From DASTQL01 sp035462375 (GTDB lineage: Bacteria > Actinomycetota > Actinomycetes > Jiangellales > Jiangellaceae): DNA of 17,766 nucleotides. Under the pieces are notes generated by a model. That model saw nothing but the letters and a program-made list of their open reading frames with translations, ran no database searches and was not told the DNA's origin. Each line of letters starts with the position of its first letter. Position 1 is the first letter of the stretch. Of the stretch, positions 1 through 7,882 are shown in pieces. The position numbers and the translations under genes are program-made. The stretch spans positions 1 to 17,766 of the forward strand of contig DATHUJ010000043.1 of NCBI GenBank assembly GCA_035462375.1. The letters run 5' to 3'.

Positions 1-1
1 C

Positions 2-448
2 GACGCCCACCTGCCGCACGAGTACGTGCCCAGCGAGCGGCTGCGCCTCGAGGCCTACCGGCGCCTGTCGGAGGCGTCGTCCGAGACCGAGGTCCAGGCC
101 GTACGGGCGGAGCTGGTGGACCGCTACGGCGAGCCGCCGCGGCCGGTGGAGAACCTGCTCGAGGTGGCGCGCTTCCGGGCGCACGCCCGGGCCGCGGGGC
201 TGCGGGACGTGACGCTGCAGGGCAACCACGTGCGGTTCGGTCCGGTGGAACTGCGGGACTGGCAGCGGGTGCGGCTCCAGCGGCTCCACCCGCGGGCCCT
301 GGTCAAGGAGCAGGTGCGGACCATCCTGGTGCCGCGGCCCTCGACCGCCCCGGTGGGCGGGCGGCCGCTCCGGGACGTCGAGCTGCTCGCCTGGGCGCGA
401 GAGGTGGTCGACGACGTGCTGCTGGACGCCCCCGCCGTCGCGCACTGA
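2..448 (+). CDS. mfd: Transcription-repair coupling factor Mfd, C-terminal fragment
   Basis: This is the 3' end of a gene that begins outside the window; the reading frame is open from base 2. Mfd is an ATP-dependent DNA translocase that removes RNA polymerase stalled at lesions and recruits UvrA. Only the C-terminal regulatory (TRCF) domain is visible. It starts with DAHLPHEYVPSERLRLEAYR, followed by the helical EVQAVRAELVDRYGEPP segment, which is characteristic of the end of Mfd. The helicase motifs lie upstream, out of view. The next conserved genes (SurA-like lipoprotein, mazG, eno) are the usual actinobacterial neighbours of mfd, which supports the call. The stop is followed almost at once by an intergenic repeat. 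The GTG at 26 is internal and is not a start. Confidence 0.93.
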   Translation, partial: DAHLPHEYVPSERLRLEAYRRLSEASSETEVQAVRAELVDRYGEPPRPVENLLEVARFRAHARAAGLRDVTLQGNHVRFGPVELRDWQRVRLQRLHPRALVKEQVRTILVPRPSTAPVGGRPLRDVELLAWAREVVDDVLLDAPAVAH

Positions 449-455
449 CCGGCCG

Positions 456-549
456 GGGCCCGAATGACCACGTTCGCCACCCTCACCGGGTCATCACAGG
501 GCGTTGGAGCCTCGTGATGGCCCCATGAGCCTGGTGCTGGAGGGCGGCC
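456..549 (+). repeat. Dispersed intergenic repeat, copy A
   Basis: Begins 8 bp after the mfd stop. Positions 456-497 match 7525-7566 at 37 of 42 bases by eye, with a shared core TGACCACGTTC and GGGTCATCAC. After a more diverged stretch the similarity resumes at GAGCCTGGTGCTGG (527-540), which matches 7595-7608. A short hairpin (CCCT at 480-483 with AGGG at 498-501) can form inside. Both copies lie at the 3' end of a protein gene. The function is unknown; a repetitive extragenic palindrome or a transcript-end element would fit. Confidence 0.65.
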
Positions 550-679
550 GGGGTGACCGGGCGTCGTGACCGAGCCAATCGAGCCGGTGGGGTGAACCGG
601 TGATCTTGGCCCGACGCAAGTGGGTCCGAAGTCGGAAGTGATCGCTGTGTGCCTCCGGTGCCGCAGGGCGGGATGGTCC

Positions 680-734
680 CCCCACGGTGATCTCCGCCCC
701 GACGTGGCTCGGGCCAGCGCTGATCACCGTGGGG
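680..734. repeat. Perfect 13-bp inverted repeat (hairpin)
   Basis: CCCCACGGTGATC (680-692) is the exact reverse complement of GATCACCGTGGGG (722-734), with 29 bp between the arms. A second stem, CCCGA (698-702) with TCGGG (709-713), fits inside, so the segment can fold into a two-tier hairpin. There is no T tract, so it is not a classical intrinsic terminator. It lies between the mfd 3' end and the decayed gene at 734-1243, and could be a transcript-end structure, an operator or part of a repeat element. Confidence 0.6.
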
Positions 735-1243
735 TGCAGGTCCCGCGCCCCGGCACCCGCCCCAGACTGGCCGTCACGCTCCTGACCGTGACCGTGGTGC
801 TGGCCTTCGCTTCCTGGCCACGGTCGCTGTCATCCGCTTCGGGTCCGGCAGCCACACGGCCTTCGTGCTCACGGTCCTGTGGGGCGTCGGCGCTCCGCTG
901 CGCAGACGCTGGCCGCGCACCGAGGTCGTCACCGTGCACGAGGACGGGCCGGACGCCGTCCGGGTGGTGGCGGCGCACGCGGGGCGCCCGCTGGTCGTCG
1001 CGGTGCGTGCCGCCCGGCGGCGGGCATGGCAGCGCGGGGCCGTCACGGCTGCCCGAGCTGCGGCCCGACCTCGTCGTCGTCGACCACGACCTCCCCTCGG
1101 GGGCCGAGGTGCTCGGAGAGCGCTACGTCCTCACGTAAGGGTTCTCCCTCGTCGGCGCCGAGGCGGCCGCCGACCTGCTCACCGCGGGCGGGGGCTCGGT
1201 CGGACCGGCGGGCACCACCCGGACCGCCGCGGCGCCCGCGTAG
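734..1243 (+). pseudogene. Decayed small membrane-protein gene (two frameshifts and a stop)
   Basis: No intact gene spans this stretch, but coding-like sequence passes through two frames. From a GTG at 734, frame 2 reads a hydrophobic segment (LAVTLLTVTVVLAFA). Near 805-813 the coding pattern moves to frame 1 (FLATVAVIRF, then TVLWGVGAPLRRRWPRTE and HEDGPDAVRVVAAHAGRPL). Near 1030-1050 it returns to frame 2 (RPDLVVVDHDLPSGAEVLG). A TAA at 1136-1138 interrupts it, but strongly GC3-biased codons continue as GFSLVGAEAAADLLTAGG to a TAG at 1241. The reconstructed product would be about 165 residues with one N-terminal membrane helix. I do not recognise the family. Sequencing errors could explain single indels, but two shifts plus a stop favour real decay. 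Confidence 0.5.
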
Positions 1244-1246
1244 GAT
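1241..1246 (+). promoter_or_regulatory. Candidate -10 element upstream of the SurA-like lipoprotein gene
   Basis: TAGGAT matches the actinobacterial vegetative -10 pattern (TANNNT, TAGRRT) and lies 65 bp before the lipoprotein start. It overlaps the final stop codon of the decayed ORF. No convincing -35 is present at normal spacing, so the call rests on the -10 alone. Confidence 0.3.
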
Positions 1247-1311
1247 CCGGGGCGGCACCGACCCCGGCGTCCCGGGGCGGGGCCGTCCGCCGCCGGAGGA
1301 CGTACCGGAAG

Positions 1312-1941
1312 ATGAGGACCCTCGTGACCAGGACCCGCCGCGTCTCCGCCGCCGCTCTCGTGGTGCTCACCGCCCTCGCGCTGGGCGCGTGCGACACCCA
1401 GCAGATCGGTGCCGCCGCCGTCGTCGGTGACCAGCGGATCAGCGTGGGGGAGCTGCAGGATCAGGTCGTCGCCTACTCGGAGTCGCTGCCCGAGCCGCAG
1501 CCGCCGACCGGTGACACGACGTCGCTGCAGCAGGCGCTGCTGGAGCGCAGGATCCGCCACGAGCTCTTCACGGTGCTCGCCGAGCGCGAGGGGGTCTCGG
1601 TCAGCGAGGCCGACATCGACCGCTTCCTCGAAGATTTCGCAGCCCAGCAGGGCGGTGACCTCTCCGGCTTCTACGCGCAGAACGGGTTCACCGAGGAGTC
1701 CGTGCGGCCGGCGGTCCGGGACGAGCTGGTGCGGCAGGAGCTTCTGCGCTCGCTGGGTTCCGACGAGGCGATCTTCGCCGAGCTGGACGCCATCACCGAG
1801 GAGATCGGCGTGGAGGTCAACCCACGCTACGGCTCGTGGGAGGCAGCGTCGCTGCAGCGCACGACGGGCTCGATCTCCGAGCCGGCGGGTGGAGAGCCGC
1901 AGCCCCCGGAGGTCGTGCCTCCCGCCCCCGAGGACGGCTGA
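1312..1941 (+). CDS. SurA N-terminal-domain lipoprotein
   Basis: A 209-aa secreted lipoprotein. Residues 1-27 are a lipoprotein signal peptide: a basic n-region (RTRR), a hydrophobic core (AAALVVLTALAL) and the lipobox LGAC with the lipidated Cys27. The mature part resembles the SurA/trigger-factor N-terminal helical domain: VVGDQRISVGELQDQV, then a helical arm through about residue 150 (ERRIRHELFTVLAEREGVSVSEADID). There is no PPIase (parvulin) domain, so it is a chaperone-arm protein at most. It lies between mfd and mazG, where actinobacteria typically have a lipoprotein of this kind (LpqU position in mycobacteria; that name is positional only). ATG 1312 is preceded by GGAGGA 11 nt upstream. 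GTG 1324 would also keep a full signal peptide. The reading frame is open further upstream, but that part belongs to the decayed gene. Confidence 0.85.
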   Translation: MRTLVTRTRRVSAAALVVLTALALGACDTQQIGAAAVVGDQRISVGELQDQVVAYSESLPEPQPPTGDTTSLQQALLERRIRHELFTVLAEREGVSVSEADIDRFLEDFAAQQGGDLSGFYAQNGFTEESVRPAVRDELVRQELLRSLGSDEAIFAELDAITEEIGVEVNPRYGSWEAASLQRTTGSISEPAGGEPQPPEVVPPAPEDG

Positions 1942-1957
1942 GCAGAGAGGGCGACGC

Positions 1958-2935
1958 GTGGGCCGTCTCGTCCTGCTCGTCACCTCGCCGCGGGTGCCGC
2001 CGGGGCTGCTGAGCGCCGACGCCTGGGACGTCGTACGGGCCGGGCCGGTCCTGCACGCCGGGACCGCTCACCCCCAGGTGGCCGCGCTCGAGGCGGCCGG
2101 GGTCTCGCCCCTGGTCGTCGAGCCCTCCGGGTCGGCGCTCGTCGAGACCGCGTCGAGCGCCGAGGGTGACTCGCCGGTCGTGTGGCTGGGGTCCACCGAT
2201 GGCGACCCGGGCCTCGTCGACGCCGTGGCTGCCGAGGTCGCCCGGCGGGCCGAGCGCGGGGAGCCCGTGCCCGAGGTCGAGGTGCTCACCGGTTCGTACG
2301 ACCCGCCGGGTGCGCGGCTGCTGGACCTCGTCGCCGTGATGGACCGGCTGCGGTCGCCGGGTGGGTGTCCCTGGGACAGCGAGCAGACGCACCGCTCGCT
2401 GGCGACGTACCTGCTCGAGGAGGCCTACGAGACGCTCGAGGCGATCGAGGTCGGGGACGACGAGCACCTGCGCGAGGAGCTCGGCGACCTGCTGCTGCAG
2501 GTGGTCTTCCATGCCCGGATCGCCGAGGAACGACCCGACGCGCCCTGGGACGTCGACGACGTGGCCGCGGGGATCGTGGACAAGCTCGTCCGCCGGCACC
2601 CCCACGTCTTCGGCGACGTGCACGCGCCGAGCGCCGCCCACGTCGAGGCGAACTGGGAGGTGCTCAAGGCCTCGGAGAAGGGCCGCGAGTCCGTGCTCGA
2701 CGGTGTGCCGTCAGCGCTGCCGGCGCTCTCGCTCGCTGCCAAGCTGCTCTCGCGAGCCTCCCGGTCGGGTCTCTCGGTGCCGCTGCCTTCGGGGGCGGAC
2801 GTGGGGTCGCGGTTGCTGCACATAGTGAGCGAGGCGCGCGAGGCCGGCGTCGACCCCGAGCAGGCGCTGCGCGACGCCGTACGGGAGTGGGCTGCGGCCT
2901 TCCGCGCCGCCGAGCGTTCCGACAGGCGTCCGTGA
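1958..2935 (+). CDS. mazG: MazG nucleoside-triphosphate pyrophosphohydrolase
   Basis: 325 aa. MazG hydrolyses NTPs/dNTPs to NMP plus PPi, cleaning aberrant nucleotides and, in some bacteria, tempering (p)ppGpp responses. Residues 1-110 form an N-terminal extension seen in actinobacterial MazG. The MazG fold follows: LLDLVAVMDRLRSPGGCPWD (121-140), the metal-binding EEAYE (154-158), EELGDLLLQ (173-181) and KLVRRHPHVFGD (209-220). All expected acidic residues are present. GTG 1958 is chosen because GAGAGG lies 7 nt upstream and the protein then begins at a typical N-terminus. The frame is open far upstream, but that part overlaps the lipoprotein gene. It starts 16 nt after the lipoprotein stop, so the two are probably cotranscribed. 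Confidence 0.93.
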   Translation: MGRLVLLVTSPRVPPGLLSADAWDVVRAGPVLHAGTAHPQVAALEAAGVSPLVVEPSGSALVETASSAEGDSPVVWLGSTDGDPGLVDAVAAEVARRAERGEPVPEVEVLTGSYDPPGARLLDLVAVMDRLRSPGGCPWDSEQTHRSLATYLLEEAYETLEAIEVGDDEHLREELGDLLLQVVFHARIAEERPDAPWDVDDVAAGIVDKLVRRHPHVFGDVHAPSAAHVEANWEVLKASEKGRESVLDGVPSALPALSLAAKLLSRASRSGLSVPLPSGADVGSRLLHIVSEAREAGVDPEQALRDAVREWAAAFRAAERSDRRP

Positions 2936-2961
2936 GGGGGGAGCGAGGGCTCGTCGCCCCC
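2936..2961 (+). terminator. Possible hairpin after mazG
   Basis: Directly after the mazG stop, a G run (2936-2941) and CGAG can pair with CTCG and a C run (2956-2961), leaving a small internal loop. No T tract follows. High-GC actinobacterial terminators often lack one, so this is possible but weak. The remaining intergenic DNA up to 3223 holds no gene. Confidence 0.3.
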
Positions 2962-3168
2962 GTGGTATCAGGTCCAGCGGCGCATGATCACGGGCTCGCT
3001 AGCGGTTGACCGACGTTCACGTGTCCGTGAGCACCGCAACGTCTCAAGATCGGCCGGCCGGCCACCCGCACCCGACGTTGCCGCGCCCAGTCAGCCATCA
3101 CGAGACCCAGGTACCTCGGGACCCCGGCCACGCGGCGACGCCTGACCGGCCGTACCTCCGGTCGCCGC

Positions 3169-3174
3169 TAGGCT
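3169..3174 (+). promoter_or_regulatory. Candidate -10 of the eno operon promoter
   Basis: TAGGCT fits the TANNNT actinobacterial -10 and lies 49 bp before the eno start in a 288-bp gap. CTGACC at 3142-3147 is the nearest -35-like hexamer, but the 21-bp spacing is longer than optimal. A strong promoter is expected somewhere in this gap because enolase is highly expressed. Confidence 0.3.
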
Positions 3175-3223
3175 CGCCCCGTACGCAACCGACCACCCCA
3201 GACCCCAACCCTTGGAGCGTCCT

Positions 3224-4504
<1,281 letters not shown>

Positions 4505-4506
4505 GG

Positions 4507-5214
4507 GTGCGCGACACCCGGCGCGGCCCCGCCTCCCGGCCGGCAGCCGCCGGCAGGGGGCGCGGTCGCGGGGCCCGCGCCACCCCCCGTACGGGAAAGT
4601 CCGCCCCCTCCCGTACGAAGGGAGCCGCCCGTCCCCGGCAGCCCCGGAGCGACCGGCCGCCGCCCGCGAGCCGTACGGGAGGGACCCTGGCGCGTCGCGC
4701 CTCCGTCACCGGCCGGGCGGCCGTGCTGGCACTGGTCCTCGGCATCCTCGCGGTCTCCTACGCCTACCCGCTGCGGGCCTGGTGGGACCAGCACTCGAGG
4801 GTCGCCGAGCTCGAGGCCGAGCAGGAGGCCCTGGCCGGCGGAGTGGCTGCGCTCGAGGCGGAGCGAGACCGCTGGGAAGACCCGAGCTACGTCCGCACCC
4901 AGGCCCGCGAGCGCCTGGGCTTCGTGTCGCCGGGCGAGGTCGGCTTCGTGGTCGTGGGCGAGGAGGACGACCATCCGACCGAGGTGCTGGTCGGCGAGGC
5001 CGACGGTGAGGCAGTGGCGACGGTCGAGACCGAGGGACCCTGGTGGTCGCGTCTGCTCGCGTCGGTGGCGGCGGCCGACGCGCTCTCCGAGGAGGGCGAC
5101 CCGGAGGTGCCCGTGCGGAGCCCCGCCAACGATCCCGAGGCCCCGGAGGCGGAGGCCCCGGAGGCAGGAGCCGAGGACGGCACGGACGACCCGGCTGAGG
5201 ACGCCACTCCGTGA
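4507..5214 (+). CDS. FtsB/DivIC-family septum formation initiator
   Basis: 235 aa, a bitopic membrane protein of the divisome. Residues 1-66 are a basic, disordered cytoplasmic tail rich in Arg, Pro and Gly. Residues 70-88 are one transmembrane helix (AAVLALVLGILAVSYAYPL). Residues 96-122 form a coiled coil (RVAELEAEQEALAGGVAALE). The family signature WEDPSYVRTQARERLGFV (123-140) follows, with GEVGFVVV after it. The C-terminal 60 residues are acidic and probably disordered. FtsB/DivIC proteins bridge FtsL and FtsQ/DivIB in the septal complex. GTG 4507 sits 2 nt after the eno stop with no clear Shine-Dalgarno sequence, suggesting translational coupling. The tail contains three CGTACG sites encoding Arg-Thr pairs. 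Position next to eno and DUF501 is conserved in actinobacteria. Confidence 0.88.
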   Translation: MRDTRRGPASRPAAAGRGRGRGARATPRTGKSAPSRTKGAARPRQPRSDRPPPASRTGGTLARRASVTGRAAVLALVLGILAVSYAYPLRAWWDQHSRVAELEAEQEALAGGVAALEAERDRWEDPSYVRTQARERLGFVSPGEVGFVVVGEEDDHPTEVLVGEADGEAVATVETEGPWWSRLLASVAAADALSEEGDPEVPVRSPANDPEAPEAEAPEAGAEDGTDDPAEDATP

Positions 5215-5723
5215 CGGAGGCCGTCGGCGCACCCCGGTCCGACGACCTGGCCGCGGTGCAGGCGCAGCTCGGCCGGCCGCCGCGCGGCGTCCGGGGTGTG
5301 GCGCACAGGTGCCCCTGCGGCCTGCCCGACGTGGTGGAGACGCAGCCACGGCTCCCGGACGGCACGCCCTTCCCCACGCTCTACTACCTGACCTGCCCGC
5401 GGGCGACGGCTGCGGTCTCGCGGCTGGAGGCGGCGGGCGTCATGCGCGAGATGACCGACCGGTTGGCGGCGGACCGGGGCCTCGCCGCCGCATACTCGAG
5501 TGCGCACGCCGACTACCTGGCGCGCCGGGAGGCCGTCGCCACCGTCCCGGAGATCGCCGGTGTCTCGGCGGGCGGCATGCCCTCGCGGGTCAAGTGCCTG
5601 CACGTCCTGGTGGCCCACAGCCTCGCCGCCGGCCCCGGAGCCAACCCGCTCGGCGACGAGGCCCTGGCCGCCCTCCCGGCCTGGTGGGCCGAGGGCCCCT
5701 GCGTACGGGAGGGGAGCGCGTGA
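5211..5723 (+). CDS. DUF501 family protein
   Basis: 170 aa. DUF501 is a small conserved actinobacterial family of unknown biochemical function, almost always beside eno, the FtsB-like gene and ppx. Visible conserved features are HRCPCGLPDVVETQP (residues 32-46, with CPCG), PFPTLYYLTCPRA (53-65) and SRVKCLHVLVAHSLA (125-139), followed by GPGANPLGDEAL. The Cys and His residues suggest a metal site, but that is inference. There is no signal peptide or membrane segment. The GTG start overlaps the preceding stop (GTGA, 5211-5214), and its own stop overlaps the ppx start the same way. Confidence 0.9.
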   Translation: MTEAVGAPRSDDLAAVQAQLGRPPRGVRGVAHRCPCGLPDVVETQPRLPDGTPFPTLYYLTCPRATAAVSRLEAAGVMREMTDRLAADRGLAAAYSSAHADYLARREAVATVPEIAGVSAGGMPSRVKCLHVLVAHSLAAGPGANPLGDEALAALPAWWAEGPCVREGSA

Positions 5724-6709
5724 CCCGGGTCGCCGCCGTCGACTGCGGCACGAACTCGATCCGGCTGCTCGTCGCCGACGTCGACACTGCGACCGCGACC
5801 CAGGTCGACCTCGACCGCCGCATGGAGATCGTCCGCCTGGGCCAAGGGGTCGACCGGACCGGTCGCCTGGCGCCCGACGCCCTCGCCCGGACGTTGGCGG
5901 CCCTGGCCGGGTACTCCCACCGGGCGTCGGCGCTCGGGGTCGAGCGGACCAGGGTGATCGCCACCAGTGCCACCCGGGACGCGGCCAACCGCGACGACTT
6001 CGTCGGCGGCGTCGTGGAGGTGCTGGGCGTCCCGCCGGAGGTGGTCACCGGCGACGAGGAGGCGCGGCTGTCCTTCACGGGCGCCACGCGTGCCCTGCCG
6101 GGTGACGTGCCCGGCCCGTACCTCGTCGTCGACATCGGTGGCGGTTCGACCGAGCTGGTGCTGGGATCCGCCGGCCGTACGGGGGAGTCGGCGGGGGCCT
6201 CGGCGGACGGTCCGGGCGATGGGGCCGGCGGAGGGACGGCGGACGTCACCGCGGCGGTCTCGGTGGACATCGGCTGCGTGCGGCTGACCGAACGTCACCT
6301 GCACGACGACCCCCCGACAGCCGAGCAGGTGGCCGCGGCCGTCGCCGACATCGAGGCGGGGCTCGACCGGGCCGCGACTGCTATCCCCCTGCGGCGGGCT
6401 CGGTCGCTGGTGGGCCTGGCAGGGTCGGTCACGACAGTGGCGGGGATCGCGCTGGACCTGCCCGAGTACGACGCGGAGCGCATCCACCACAGCCGGGTGT
6501 CGGCGGCCGACGTGCGAGCGGTGACGGAGCGCTTGATGTCGTCGACCCACGCGGAGCGCGCCGCGATCCCGGTGATGCACCCGGGGCGGGTGGATGTCAT
6601 CGGGGCCGGTGCGCTGGTGCTGCACCGGATCGTCGAGCGGGTGGGGCTGCCCGAGGTCGTGGTCTCGGAGCACGACATCCTCGACGGGATCGCCTGGTCG
6701 TTGGTGTGA
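5720..6709 (+). CDS. ppx: Ppx/GppA exopolyphosphatase family protein
   Basis: 329 aa in the ASKHA (actin/Hsp70) ATPase fold. The family removes terminal phosphate from polyphosphate and/or pppGpp, and sequence alone does not tell which. Motifs: DCGTNSIRLL (8-17, phosphate 1), ATSATRDAANRDDF (81-94), GDEEARLSF (111-119), DIGGGSTEL (138-146, phosphate 2), DIGCVRLTE (183-191) and GLAGSVTTVAG (232-242). A Gly/Ala/Asp-rich insertion of about 25 residues (151-176) separates the DIGGGSTEL and DIGCVRL strands and looks like a disordered loop. GTG 5720 overlaps the DUF501 stop and has GGGAGGGGAG just upstream. A longer open frame upstream overlaps DUF501 and is not used. The single-domain length is typical of actinobacterial Ppx. 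Confidence 0.93.
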   Translation: MTRVAAVDCGTNSIRLLVADVDTATATQVDLDRRMEIVRLGQGVDRTGRLAPDALARTLAALAGYSHRASALGVERTRVIATSATRDAANRDDFVGGVVEVLGVPPEVVTGDEEARLSFTGATRALPGDVPGPYLVVDIGGGSTELVLGSAGRTGESAGASADGPGDGAGGGTADVTAAVSVDIGCVRLTERHLHDDPPTAEQVAAAVADIEAGLDRAATAIPLRRARSLVGLAGSVTTVAGIALDLPEYDAERIHHSRVSAADVRAVTERLMSSTHAERAAIPVMHPGRVDVIGAGALVLHRIVERVGLPEVVVSEHDILDGIAWSLV

Positions 6710-7536
6710 CGGGCCTGCCGCACCCGCTCGTCGGTGGGTCCTTCCCCAGCCCGGTGCCGCCGGGGAGCGGCTGGCCCGACGACCCCGCGGTGGCGGCGAC
6801 GCCCGCGGCGCGCGACGCGGGGGAGGTCCGCGACCTGGCCACCGGGGCGTCGGACATCGCTGACCTGGACGCCCGGTCGTCGGTGTGCAGGGCCTGTCCG
6901 CGCCTGGTCGCCTGGCGCGAGGAAGTGGCGGTCGTGAAGCGCCGGTCGTTCGCCGACCAGCCGTACTGGGGTCGGCCGGTGCCCGGCTGGGGCGACCAGA
7001 CACCGCGGGTGCTGATCGTCGGTCTGGCGCCCGCCGCCCATGGTGGCAACCGGACCGGCCGGGTCTTCACCGGCGACCGCAGCGGCGACTGGCTCTACGC
7101 CTCGCTGCACCGGGTGGGTCTCGCGGCGTCGCCGACGAGCGAGCACGCGGGCGACGGACAGCGGCTCCTTGGGACCCGGGTCGTGGCTGCCGTCCGGTGC
7201 GCGCCGCCGGGCAACGCCCCGACGCCGGCCGAGCGGGACGCGTGCGCCGGGTGGCTCGACCGCGAGGTGGGGCTGGTCCTGCCCTCGATACGCGCCGTCG
7301 TGGCGTTGGGCGGCTTCGCCTGGACCGCGGCGCTCGGGGCCCTGGGCCGGTCCGGGATAGCAGTGCCACGTCCCCGTCCGCGCTTCGCCCACGGTGCCGA
7401 GGTGGTGCTCGGTGGCCTGGTCGTCCTCGGTTGCTACCACCCCAGCCAGCAGAACACCTTCACCGGTCGGGTCACCGCCGAGATGCTCGACGCGCTTCTG
7501 CGTCGCGCTGCGCAGGCCGGGTCCGGGCCCGATTGA
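6706..7536 (+). CDS. Family-5 (type B) uracil-DNA glycosylase
   Basis: 276 aa. It excises uracil and other deaminated or damaged bases from DNA at the start of base-excision repair. Motif 1 is GLAPAAHGGNRTGR (106-119) followed by FTGDRSGDWL. The family-5 form lacks the catalytic Asp/Asn at the usual motif-1 position of other UDGs. Motif 3 is HPSQQN (245-250). Four cysteines, C61 and C64 (CRAC), C165 and C180, are spaced as 4Fe-4S ligands. The first 50 residues are a low-complexity Pro/Ala extension and may not be essential. GTG 6706 overlaps the ppx stop (GTGA). It is the last gene of the eno operon, and its stop codon lies inside repeat copy B. Confidence 0.9.
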   Translation: MTGLPHPLVGGSFPSPVPPGSGWPDDPAVAATPAARDAGEVRDLATGASDIADLDARSSVCRACPRLVAWREEVAVVKRRSFADQPYWGRPVPGWGDQTPRVLIVGLAPAAHGGNRTGRVFTGDRSGDWLYASLHRVGLAASPTSEHAGDGQRLLGTRVVAAVRCAPPGNAPTPAERDACAGWLDREVGLVLPSIRAVVALGGFAWTAALGALGRSGIAVPRPRPRFAHGAEVVLGGLVVLGCYHPSQQNTFTGRVTAEMLDALLRRAAQAGSGPD

Positions 7537-7617
7537 CCACGTTCACCACCCTGGTCGGGTCATCACCAGGTGTGGACGCCTTGCGAAGACCCGAGCAGCC
7601 TGGTGGTGGGCGGGGCC
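7525..7617 (+). repeat. Dispersed intergenic repeat, copy B
   Basis: Second copy of the element at 456-549. It begins within the last codons of the uracil-DNA glycosylase gene (GGGCCCGATTGACC), so the gene's stop codon is part of the repeat. Here the internal stem is stronger: CCTGGT (7550-7555) pairs with ACCAGG (7565-7570) across a 9-nt loop. Sequence between the two conserved blocks has diverged between copies. It could serve as the operon's transcript-end structure. Confidence 0.65.
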
Positions 7618-7731
7618 TGCAGCACAAGACCTGGGAATGCGCGGCCGCGCGCCACGTTCCTCCGGGGGGAGTGACCCGTGGCTAGTGATCCCGGCCCGGT
7701 GGCCCATTTGCTCGAGCGCCGCTGGCCCACC

Positions 7732-7811
7732 GATCACGGCAGCCAGGGATCTGGGCACGCGCCGCGGTGAATTCACCCGGCTCGGCAACCACATACGCGG
7801 CTGCCGTGATC
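7732..7811. repeat. 80-bp nested palindrome
   Basis: Outer arms GATCACGGCAGCC (7732-7744) and GGCTGCCGTGATC (7799-7811) are perfect 13-bp inverted repeats. A perfect 12-bp palindrome, GGTGAATTCACC (7766-7777), sits between them. Both structures share exactly the same centre (7771.5), and a partial match (ATCTGG against ATGTGG) lies in the intermediate arms. The whole looks like an eroded long palindrome or a small element with 13-bp terminal inverted repeats. It lies 34 bp upstream of the ndh operator. Confidence 0.6.
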
Positions 7812-7845
7812 ATTGCGCGAGGCGCAAGAGGCCTCCGTCACATCC

Positions 7846-7863
7846 TTGTGAATCTTTTCACAA
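7846..7863. promoter_or_regulatory. Rex-type redox operator (ROP) in front of ndh
   Basis: TTGTGAATCTTTTCACAA matches the established Rex operator consensus TTGTGAA-N4-TTCACAA at every defined base. The symmetry extends one more base pair on each side at 7845/7864, then to 7844/7865 and 7843/7866, giving 10-bp arms. Rex is a repressor that leaves DNA when NADH/NAD+ is high, and ndh genes are known Rex targets in Gram-positive bacteria. The right arm overlaps the AAGGAGG Shine-Dalgarno sequence (7862-7868), so bound Rex or an RNA hairpin could both limit expression. rex itself is not in the window. Confidence 0.8.
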
Positions 7864-7882
7864 GGAGGGTACGCTCACCATC

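Noticed and set aside
865..1941. A 358-codon frame fusing upstream sequence to the SurA-like lipoprotein
   Set aside because: The upstream half belongs to the decayed gene. A lipoprotein signal peptide beginning at 1312 must be N-terminal, so the fusion is accidental.
3006..3034. TTGACC upstream of eno as a -35 element
   Set aside because: No TANNNT -10 occurs at an acceptable distance downstream, and it lies more than 200 bp from the start codon.
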